Made by a program: the position numbers and the translations under genes. From NCBI GenBank assembly GCA_900554905.1, contig USJB01000044.1, forward strand, positions 1 to 8,404: a stretch of DNA of 8,404 nucleotides. Reading direction: 5' to 3'. The number at the start of each line of letters is the position of its first letter. The first letter of the stretch is position 1. Source of the stretch: an uncultured Collinsella sp. (GTDB taxonomy: Bacteria; Actinomycetota; Coriobacteriia; Coriobacteriales; Coriobacteriaceae). The notes below the pieces were generated by a model. The model was not told the DNA's origin. It worked only from the letters and a program-made list of their open reading frames with translations, and made no database searches. Shown here piece after piece: positions 1 to 5,627 of this stretch.

Positions 1-279
1 CGCCTGCCGCTCTTGGTGCGCGGACATCGTCAGATTTCGCCGGAGCTGGAGAGCGTGACTGACCTTATGTATGCGCTTATCCGCCTGGTTGCCGAGCGCT
101 CAGGCGTTGCGACCTCGGTCATTGCCTCGCGCGATGACCTGGCCGACTATATTGAGCATCCCGAGCAGAGCCCCCTGCGCGAAGGCTGGCGCTTTGAGCT
201 CGTGGGTTCGCGTCTGGACGATCTGCTTTCCGGCAATATGGGGCTCACCGTGAAGGACGGAAAGATTGAACTGTTATAG
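1..279 (+). CDS. Ribonuclease D-like protein, C-terminal fragment
   Basis: The frame is open from base 1 to the TAG at 277-279, so only about 92 C-terminal residues are visible and the start lies outside the window. The segment has the look of the last helical (HRDC-like) region of bacterial ribonuclease D: a helix with AERSGVATSVIASRDDLADYI, then SPLREGWRFELVG, then a closing LTVKDGKIELL. In this family the pattern 'G(V/I)A..L(I/L)A...DL' followed by 'GWR.E..G' and a short basic/acidic tail is common. RNase D is a 3'-5' exoribonuclease of the DEDD superfamily acting on tRNA and other RNA 3' ends. The catalytic domain is not in the window, so the assignment rests on the C-terminal domain alone. 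The gene ends 64 bp before the next one, with no clear terminator between them. Confidence 0.6.
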   Translation, partial: RLPLLVRGHRQISPELESVTDLMYALIRLVAERSGVATSVIASRDDLADYIEHPEQSPLREGWRFELVGSRLDDLLSGNMGLTVKDGKIELL

Positions 280-302
280 GGAAGCCTAGCCGGCTGAGTG
301 GG

Positions 303-308
303 TAGAAT
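303..308 (+). promoter_or_regulatory. Possible -10 box upstream of the zinc metallopeptidase
   Basis: TAGAAT matches the TATAAT consensus at five of six positions and lies 35 bp before the ATG at 344. No good -35 hexamer is seen at the usual spacing, so this is a weak suggestion that the peptidase gene has its own promoter rather than depending on the RNase D-like gene. Confidence 0.25.
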
Positions 309-343
309 GCCTCCAACGTGTAACTCGATTCGGAGGAATTCGC

Positions 344-1048
344 ATGCCTTATTACTATGGATACGGCTTTGGCATTGACCCGCTGTACCTGCTGGTTGTT
401 CTTGTCTGCACGGTGCTTGGCCTTGCCGCACAGAACTATATCAACTCGACGTACAAAACCTGGTCCAAGGTTCGCTCGGACGGCGATACGGGTGCCACAG
501 TCGCTCGCCGCATGCTCGATGCCAACGGTTGCAACGCCGTGGGTATCAAGGGCGTTGCCGGCGAGCTCACCGATCATTACAACCCGCAGGACAACAACCT
601 GTATCTGTCGGATGCCAACCGCTCGGGTGGGTCGGTCGCAAGCGTTGCCGTCGCCTGTCACGAGGCGGGCCATGCCGCCCAGCGTCAAAGTGGTTATGCC
701 ATGATGAAGGTACGTACCGCTTTGGTTCCCGTCGTCAACTTTACCCAGAACACCTGGACGATCGTGCTGCTCATGGGCCTGTTCATGAACATCGCGGGGC
801 TCACGACCCTCGCGCTGGTCTTCTTCTCGTTTAGCGTGCTGTTTCAGCTGGTTACGCTGCCGGTCGAGATTGATGCCAGTCGCCGCGCCGTGGCGTATAT
901 CGAGCAGTCGGGCATGAGTTCCAAGCAGGTCAACGGTGCCAAGAAGGTGCTGACGGCAGCCGCGCTCACCTACGTGGCGGCGGCGCTCACCTCGATTATT
1001 CAGCTGCTCTACCTTATGGCTCGCTACAACAGAAACTCCAACCGATAA
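344..1048 (+). CDS. Membrane zinc metallopeptidase, YugP family
   Basis: A 234-residue protein, close to the usual size of the YugP / Zn_peptidase_2 family (about 225-235). The zinc-binding HEAGH motif is at residues 106-110 (context ACHEAGHAAQ). The family's LTDHYNP block is at 75-81, and LPVEIDASRRA at 172-182 probably supplies the third ligand (E175). Hydrophobic stretches near residues 13-32, 124-145, 147-170 and 205-226 suggest four membrane segments, with HEAGH between the first and second. An AGGAG ribosome-binding site lies just before the ATG at 344, which supports this start. Family members are predicted membrane-bound proteases whose substrates are mostly unknown, so no specific role is assigned. 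The gene is followed by a GC-rich hairpin and then xseA. Confidence 0.9.
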   Translation: MPYYYGYGFGIDPLYLLVVLVCTVLGLAAQNYINSTYKTWSKVRSDGDTGATVARRMLDANGCNAVGIKGVAGELTDHYNPQDNNLYLSDANRSGGSVASVAVACHEAGHAAQRQSGYAMMKVRTALVPVVNFTQNTWTIVLLMGLFMNIAGLTTLALVFFSFSVLFQLVTLPVEIDASRRAVAYIEQSGMSSKQVNGAKKVLTAAALTYVAAALTSIIQLLYLMARYNRNSNR

Positions 1049-1064
1049 CAAATAGGACAGGCAG

Positions 1065-1094
1065 GCGCCGCGGGGATTCGTGTCCACGCGGCGC
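1065..1094 (+). other. GC-rich hairpin between the peptidase gene and xseA
   Basis: GCGCCGCG (1065-1072) and CGCGGCGC (1087-1094) form a perfect 8-bp stem. Three more pairs can form inside it (GGA 1074-1076 with TCC 1083-1085). No T-run follows, so it does not look like a standard intrinsic terminator. It could be a weak or Rho-assisted terminator, an mRNA 3' stabiliser, or part of the xseA leader. A possible -10-like TACTAT sits directly after it (1097-1102), without a clear -35. Confidence 0.45.
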
Positions 1095-1163
1095 TGTACT
1101 ATGTGTTGGACTTGAATTTGCGCAGGGCCGGAGCCCATGTGCACGATGACGAAAGGAGGCTGC

Positions 1164-2601
1164 GTGGCAGGCTGGAATCTGACCGGCAATACCGTTTCCG
1201 CCGAGTTCGACGGATCGGACGAGCAAGAGCGCAAGGAGCTCAGCGTGAGCCAGGCGGTGGAGATTGCCGCCGGTGCGCTCGATGCCATTCCGCAGCTGAG
1301 CGTTTTGGGTGAGGTCACGGGTTTTCGTGGTCCCAATGCCCGAAGCGGCCACTGCTACTTCCAAATCAAGGACGACTCGGCGGCCGTCGACTGCATCATC
1401 TGGAAGGGCGCCTACCTTAAGCGCACCTTCGATCTGCGCGACGGCATGCAGGTGAGCTTTAAGGGCAGCTTCAATCTCTATAAGGCTACGGGCCGCATGA
1501 GCTTTGTCGCTCGCTCGTTTTCGCTGGCGGGGGAGGGTCTGCTGCGTCAACAAGTGGCGCAACTGGCCGAAAAGCTGCGTCGCGAGGGCCTGATGGACGA
1601 GGCACGCAAACGTCGCATTCCGGTGTTCTGCTCCCGCGTGGCGGTCGTCACCTCGCTTTCGGGTGCCGTAATCGACGACGTCAAGCGCACATTGCGTCGT
1701 CGCAACCCGCTCGTCGAGCTTGTCTGCGTGGGCGCAAAGGTTCAGGGCGAGGGTGCGCCGGCAGAGCTTATTGAAGGCTTGCGCCGCGCCGCTGCCCGAC
1801 TGTATTTTGTTGGTGCGCGGCGGCGGCTCCTTTGAGGACCTCATGACCTTTAATGACGAGGAGCTTGCCCGCGCGGTGGCGGCTTGTCCCGTGCCCGTGG
1901 TGACCGGCATTGGCCATGAGCCCGATACCTCGATTTGCGACATGGTGAGCGACCGTCGCGCCTCCACGCCTACGGCGGCGGCCGAATCGGTGGCGCCGGC
2001 TATGACGGAGTTGGCCGATGTGCTCGAGGCGCGCTATCAACGTCTGGGTGCTGCGATGGCATCGATGATTGGGTCGGCCCAGGTCGACCTGGAGATGCTC
2101 AACCAGCGCGGTCGTCGTGCCTGGGACACCTATACGGCTCGTTTGGGCGATGCGCTCGATGCGGCTGCGTGCCGCCCGTGCCTCAACGACCCAACTTTTA
2201 TGCTCGAGCGTCGCGAGTCTGAGCTTGCCCTGACTGCCGATCGTCTGTCCGGCGCCATAGCGCGTTCGGTTGGGGCCTTCCGTTCCAACTTCGAGCGTCT
2301 GCCCGAGCGCTTGATCGCAAGCACCTCAGGACTCGATGGCAAGCGCCATGCGCTCATGCTCGCAAGCTCCCGTCTGGAGCATCAGGGACGTACGATGCTC
2401 AGCAAGCCCGCGTCCGACCTAGGCCGTGCGGCAGCCTCGCTCGATGCCCTGTCGCCGCTCAAGGTACTTGCCCGCGGCTATTCCATCGCGTACAGCGATG
2501 ATGGTGTGGCTACGAGCGCCAAGAGCTTTAAGCCCGGCGATGCCATCCGCGTGCGCATGGCAGACGGCAACGTGGCGGCAACGGTCGATACGGTCGAGTA
2601 A
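1164..2601 (+). pseudogene. xseA: Exonuclease VII large subunit XseA, frameshifted
   Basis: XseA is the catalytic subunit of exonuclease VII, which degrades single-stranded DNA from both ends together with several XseB subunits. The first part (1164 to about 1790) carries the N-terminal OB fold (LSVLGEVTGF, then CYFQIKDDSAAVDCIIWKG) and the start of the nuclease domain (VFCSRVAVVTSLSGAVIDDV). This frame then runs out of homology and stops at 1833-1835. The rest continues one frame over, from about 1798 to the TAA at 2599-2601: VRGGGSFEDLMTFNDEE, GIGHEPDTSICD, a long helical region, and the conserved end LSPLKVLARGYSIAY. The GHEPD His and Asp and the Arg before GGG correspond to the known active-site residues. 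The GTG at 1164 is chosen as start because AGGAGG (1154-1159) precedes it by four bases; an in-frame ATG at 1137 lies upstream of that ribosome-binding site. Joined, the two parts give about 480 residues, normal for XseA. No second start is apparent after the break, so the gene is probably non-functional unless this is a sequence error. Confidence 0.85.
1788..1800 (+). other. xseA: Frameshift site in xseA
   Basis: Upstream homology (GEGAPAELIEGLRRAA) ends here in one frame, and downstream homology (DCILLVRGGGS) starts at 1798 in the next. The change equals one extra base or two missing bases (modulo 3). From memory of other XseA proteins, about 21 residues normally separate the GEG motif from the Asp before the hydrophobic strand; here there are about 17. 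Four missing residues plus the frame change fit a deletion of about 11 bp better than a one-base insertion in the CCC at 1795-1797. Confidence 0.75.
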
Positions 2602-2643
2602 GCCGCATTTCATAGCGATAAACCTTTAGGAAAGGAAACAGAT

Positions 2644-2910
2644 ATGGCAGAGAAGACCCCGGTCGAGCAGCTTACGTACAAGCAGGCCTCGCAGGAGCTG
2701 GAGCTCATCATCCGCAGCTTGGAGTCGGGCGATATGGAGCTCGAGGAGTCGCTCGAGAGCTATACCCGCGGCGTCGAGCTCCTCAAGAGCCTGCGTACCC
2801 GCTTGTCCGATGCCGAGCAGAAGGTCTCGGTGCTTCTTAAGGACGTCGACGGCAACGACGTGCTCGCCGACGGCGAAGCCGCCAACACGGACGACAACCT
2901 CTCGTTCTAA
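2644..2910 (+). CDS. xseB: Exonuclease VII small subunit
   Basis: An 88-residue acidic protein with the XseB pattern: LTYKQASQELELIIRSLESGDMELEESLESYTRG is the typical first helix pair, followed by VELLKSLRTRLSDAEQKVSVL. The family is usually 70-90 residues and forms a helical hairpin that assembles along XseA. The acidic tail (about residues 65-88) is variable in the family. A good ribosome-binding site (AGGAAAGG) precedes the ATG. The gene starts 42 bp after xseA on the same strand, the standard xseA-xseB order, and is very likely cotranscribed with it. It looks intact and has codon use typical of a GC-rich genome, unlike its broken partner gene. Without functional XseA it has no known enzymatic role. 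Confidence 0.95.
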   Translation: MAEKTPVEQLTYKQASQELELIIRSLESGDMELEESLESYTRGVELLKSLRTRLSDAEQKVSVLLKDVDGNDVLADGEAANTDDNLSF

Positions 2911-2917
2911 CCATCCC

Positions 2918-2940
2918 GACCAAATATAATTACCTTGGTC
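2918..2940 (+). promoter_or_regulatory. Candidate promoter with dyad before the HIT gene
   Basis: A perfect TATAAT (2925-2930) stands out in GC-rich surroundings, 29 bp before the HIT start codon. It is enclosed by the inverted repeat GACCAA (2918-2923) and TTGGTC (2935-2940). No convincing -35 box is seen at 16-18 bp upstream. The dyad could be an operator or a weak hairpin; no T-run follows it. The -10 match is seen directly, and its use as a promoter is inferred. Confidence 0.45.
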
Positions 2941-2959
2941 TGCGAGAAAGGAACCAACC

Positions 2960-3295
2960 ATGTGTGATTGCATCTTCTGCAAAATTGCCAACCACGAGAT
3001 CCCCTCGACCGTCGTCTACGAGGATGACCAGGTCATCGCGTTCGACGACCTCAATCCCCAGGCGCCGGTCCACACGCTCGTGATCCCCAAGAAGCACTAC
3101 AGTGACATCGCCGATAACGTGCCCGCCGAGACCATGGGCGCCATGGCCCACGCCATCCAGGAGGTCGCCAAGGCCAAGGGTCTGGAGGACGGTTTCCGCG
3201 TCATCTCCAACAAGGGCGTCAACGCCGGTCAGACCGTCATGCACTTCCACATGCACGTCCTCGGCGGCAAGAACCTGGGCGAGAACCTCATCTGA
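2960..3295 (+). CDS. HIT-family protein, HINT-like
   Basis: A 111-residue protein matching the histidine-triad family over its full length. The triad is HFHMHVLGG at residues 95-103, with the middle His (H97) expected to be the catalytic nucleophile. The N-terminal CIFCKI (residues 4-9) and AFDDLNPQAPVHTLVIPKKH (27-46) are typical of the HINT branch, whose members hydrolyse nucleoside phosphoramidates and related AMP conjugates. The C4/C7 pair may help bind zinc, as in some relatives. AAAGGA lies upstream of the ATG at 2960. The gene is 49 bp after xseB on the same strand and may be read through from it or from the TATAAT-containing promoter in the gap. The physiological substrate cannot be told from sequence. 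Confidence 0.93.
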   Translation: MCDCIFCKIANHEIPSTVVYEDDQVIAFDDLNPQAPVHTLVIPKKHYSDIADNVPAETMGAMAHAIQEVAKAKGLEDGFRVISNKGVNAGQTVMHFHMHVLGGKNLGENLI

Positions 3296-3336
3296 GGACG
3301 CACAGCCCGTCGCCTTGGCTGCCTTTGGAGTAACCT

Positions 3337-4227
3337 ATGCAGCTTTCTCAACTCGAATACCTTCAAGCGGTAGCGAACTACGGCGGCGTGCGCAAAGCGG
3401 CTCGCGCCGTTCACGTGAGCCCACAGGCCGTTTCGTCGGCAATCAAAAAGTTGGAATCTGAGTATCAGATTGTTTTGCTCGACCGATCGGCGGGGGAGGC
3501 TGTTTTGTCTCCGGCGGGCAGAGAATTTGCGTGTCGTGCACGCGTGATCCTGGCACAAGTCGACGATCTCAAAAAGTACGCTCAATCGGGGAACGGCGGC
3601 GTTTCGCCCGACGGCCACTTCCGTCTTTACGCCCCCTGTCTTCACGGGCGGGGGCGTCTTTTTTCCGAAAACTGGTACGACTCGTTTGAAAGCTCGCACC
3701 CTCAGATTCACCTTGATGTGTGGCATCAGCCAACGGCAACATGCTTTGAATCACTTATACTTGGAATTTCGGACGCGGCTATCTCGTTCGAGGAACCACG
3801 GGATAGCGTTCTTTCTTCAAAATATTTGGGTGAAAAGGAGCTCAAGGTTCTTTCGTGCCCAGCGGGTCATCAATCTGTGGGTGCTATGACCGTTCGTGAG
3901 TTACTGGGCGGCAGGTTAGCTGTTCCCATTAATTTGTCGCCCTGTCTCAATGCGATCAATCAATGCCCCGAAGCTCAGCTGGTTAATTTCCGCTTCCGCG
4001 ACGTCGAATACGGAAACAGAGCGCAGGCTGAGTTTCTTCAAGCCGGGGGATTGATATTGGGTTTTTCTGGCTCTTCTCTCGCATCAGATGGGTCGGAAGT
4101 GAGCGAGTACTCTATTGAAGGTTCGCATGACGTAGCCTTGCCCATCTACTTTTGCTATCGACAAAATGCCTGGACCGATCGACACCAGACGGTATTTCTT
4201 CACCTATTGCGTCATCTTGCTTCGTGA
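3337..4227 (+). CDS. LysR-family transcriptional regulator
   Basis: A 296-residue protein, normal length for the LysR family. The N-terminal winged helix-turn-helix is clear: LEYLQAVANYGGVRKAARAVHVSPQAVSSAIKKLE (residues 6-40), then the wing VLLDRSAGEAVLSPAGREF. A linker helix follows (about 64-84). The effector-binding domain begins near residue 92 and is poorly conserved, so the ligand cannot be predicted. A GGAG ribosome-binding site (3327-3330) lies six bases before the ATG. The gene lies 41 bp after the HIT gene and 119 bp before the MFS gene, all on the same strand; LysR genes are more often divergent from their targets. The MFS gene is the likely target. Base composition is clearly lower in GC than xseB, HIT or the acetate kinase genes, suggesting separate ancestry or weak selection on codon use. 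A terminator-like hairpin lies inside the coding region at 3629-3664. Confidence 0.88.
   Translation: MQLSQLEYLQAVANYGGVRKAARAVHVSPQAVSSAIKKLESEYQIVLLDRSAGEAVLSPAGREFACRARVILAQVDDLKKYAQSGNGGVSPDGHFRLYAPCLHGRGRLFSENWYDSFESSHPQIHLDVWHQPTATCFESLILGISDAAISFEEPRDSVLSSKYLGEKELKVLSCPAGHQSVGAMTVRELLGGRLAVPINLSPCLNAINQCPEAQLVNFRFRDVEYGNRAQAEFLQAGGLILGFSGSSLASDGSEVSEYSIEGSHDVALPIYFCYRQNAWTDRHQTVFLHLLRHLAS
3629..3664 (+). terminator. Terminator-like hairpin inside the LysR coding region
   Basis: ACGCCCCC (3629-3636) and GGGGGCGT (3650-3657) make a perfect 8-bp GC-rich stem with a 13-base loop, followed at once by CTTTTTT (3658-3664). This is the standard form of an intrinsic terminator on the sense strand. 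It falls at codons 98-110, in the stretch between the DNA-binding and effector domains, and the reading frame continues through it. It may act only when ribosomes are not close behind RNA polymerase. Confidence 0.55.
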
Positions 4228-4244
4228 GGCCATTTGGCCTCGTG
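4223..4244 (+). other. Hairpin overlapping the LysR stop codon
   Basis: GAGGCC (4226-4231) and GGCCTC (4236-4241) pair around the loop ATTT. The stem extends outward to nine pairs if two G-T pairs are allowed. It covers the TGA stop of the LysR gene. There is no T-run after it, so it may be an mRNA 3' structure or a weak terminator rather than a strong intrinsic one. Confidence 0.4.
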
Positions 4245-4245
4245 T

Positions 4246-4287
4246 CGTCAAGTGAATGTTGACGCCTTGTAACACATGACTGACGGC
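4246..4287 (+). promoter_or_regulatory. Candidate operator before the MFS gene
   Basis: CGTCAA (4246-4251) and TTGACG (4259-4264) form a perfect inverted repeat with a 7-base centre. A further TGACG lies at 4281-4285, exactly 21 bp after the one at 4260-4264, about two helical turns. TTGACG also resembles a -35 box, but no good -10 is found 16-18 bp downstream. The neighbouring LysR protein is the obvious candidate to bind here; this is inference from position and symmetry only. Confidence 0.35.
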
Positions 4288-4346
4288 TTTGCCCTCATGC
4301 TTTTCCAAGATTCCGATTTAGATTGTTGACTCTTGGAGGGCGGAGC

Positions 4347-5507
4347 ATGAAAAACCGTACGGTTTTGCTTTATATGACGTTTGTTTTTCTGTCGAACTTC
4401 AGCACCATTTTGTATTTTCTGACGGTTTACCTTGAATTCGTCGGATTCTCGATGGTGGCGATTTCTAGCATGATGATTGCATATCAAGTGAGCAAGTTCA
4501 TCCTTGAAGTTCCCACTGGCTATATTGCCGATAGGTTTGGACGAAAGACAAGTGGTCTCGTTGGCGTCGTGGGGATGCTTGGATACTACGCCGCCCTGCT
4601 TCTCGTCCGTTCTCCTCTGCTTTTAATCGGCGCGTTTGCTCTCAAAGGTTTTGCCGCTGCATGTATGAGCGGGTCCATGGAAGCGATTTACATTGACAGC
4701 GTCTCTCAGGACCAGCTCGTAAGACTTAATGTCGTTGAGCGACTTGTTTTCTATGCCTCTTATGCCCTCTCCGCTTGCGTGGGCGGTTTCATTTCGTCTG
4801 TCGGTGCATATCTCATTGGTCTTTCGGCAGATATCATCGCAATGGTGTTGACGTTGGTTGTTGTTGTCTGCATTCCTGAGATGCGAAGAGGGGACACTAC
4901 AGCGACACCTAAGCGTGGAATTAGCCCGAAGATGATCGGTGCCGCTATTGCGCGTAACGGCATTCTTCGTTCAGCGTTCATCATGGACTGCTCTCAGGCA
5001 TTTGCTTTTGTCGCCCTGGAAGACTTTTTCTCACTGTTGCTTGCGGGTCGCGGAATGAATGCCGTCGCTTCGGGCGTGACCATTGCGATCCAGCTCCTTG
5101 CCTCCGCCTCCATAGGGTTTATCGTGCCCAGTGTGATTGCTCGTGTCGACAAGGGCTGTTTTGCGCGTATTTGCGGCATCATTCGCTTAGCATTGACAGC
5201 TTTGTTTTTGATTCCCCTTACTCCGGCTAATTTGCTGCCCGTGTTCTATGTGCTGCAGACGGTTGCGTACTCGTTGTTTGCCCCAATCAAATACTCGGTT
5301 TTCCAAAATGCTGCCGATTCATCGATGCGCTGTTCGCTGATTTCGGTTCAAAGCCAGATGGTGGCGGTTGGTGCCGTCCTTTTCTATCTGCTCAACGCTG
5401 TGTTGAGTAGCGTTGCGGGCATTCGAGTCGTATTGCTTGTTGCGCTCGGGATTTCTTCCCTGGTGTATATCCCCGCGCTATTTCGTCTTACAAGTCAAAG
5501 GCCATGA
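4347..5507 (+). CDS. Major facilitator superfamily transporter
   Basis: A 386-residue, very hydrophobic protein with the length and layout of a 12-helix MFS carrier. Motif A, between helices 2 and 3, is GYIADRFGRK at residues 58-67. SGSMEAIYIDSV (108-119) resembles the 'G..EA...D' segment common in drug/proton antiporter-like members. The halves are divided by a polar loop at about 178-195. The ATG at 4347 is preceded by GGAGGG (4335-4340) at a good distance; an in-frame TTG at 4323 lies upstream of that site and is not preferred. The gene follows the LysR gene on the same strand and shares its AT-rich composition. It is probably an efflux pump or small-molecule carrier controlled by that regulator. 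The substrate is unknown, and an antibiotic-resistance role should not be assumed. Confidence 0.9.
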   Translation: MKNRTVLLYMTFVFLSNFSTILYFLTVYLEFVGFSMVAISSMMIAYQVSKFILEVPTGYIADRFGRKTSGLVGVVGMLGYYAALLLVRSPLLLIGAFALKGFAAACMSGSMEAIYIDSVSQDQLVRLNVVERLVFYASYALSACVGGFISSVGAYLIGLSADIIAMVLTLVVVVCIPEMRRGDTTATPKRGISPKMIGAAIARNGILRSAFIMDCSQAFAFVALEDFFSLLLAGRGMNAVASGVTIAIQLLASASIGFIVPSVIARVDKGCFARICGIIRLALTALFLIPLTPANLLPVFYVLQTVAYSLFAPIKYSVFQNAADSSMRCSLISVQSQMVAVGAVLFYLLNAVLSSVAGIRVVLLVALGISSLVYIPALFRLTSQRP

Positions 5508-5540
5508 GTATTTAGGCACCGATAACTTATATATCAACGC

Positions 5541-5576
5541 AATAAACCCGAGCGCGAGGGCGTTTGGGTTTATTAT
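5541..5576 (+). terminator. Hairpin terminator after the MFS gene
   Basis: AATAAACCC (5541-5549) pairs perfectly with GGGTTTATT (5566-5574). The stem continues inward with GAGCGC and GCGTTT (two G-T pairs) to a GAGG tetraloop, 15 pairs in all. The 3' side ends in a T-rich stretch (TTTATTATT), with an A-rich stretch on the 5' side, so it may work in both directions. It lies 33 bp after the MFS stop and 51 bp before the first acetate kinase gene. A hexamer TATTAT (5571-5576, five of six to TATAAT) overlaps its 3' arm and could belong to the next gene's promoter. Confidence 0.7.
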
Positions 5577-5627
5577 TGAAGCGTATGTAACCTGGCGGCG
5601 CCACACCGCCTGTTAGTAGGGAGACAC

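Noticed and set aside
1137..1163. Earlier ATG start for xseA
   Set aside because: The strong AGGAGG lies between this ATG and the GTG at 1164, so the GTG is the better start.
245..1336. 363-codon open frame on the - strand across the peptidase gene
   Set aside because: Overlaps three + strand features, has low-complexity basic composition and no recognisable domain.
1788..1800. Programmed frameshifting to make full-length XseA
   Set aside because: No convincing slippery sequence with a stop codon in place, no known programmed shift in this family, and the missing residues suggest a deletion.
4323..4346. Earlier TTG start for the MFS transporter
   Set aside because: It would place the ribosome-binding site GGAGGG inside the gene; the ATG at 4347 is correctly spaced and begins a typical first membrane helix.
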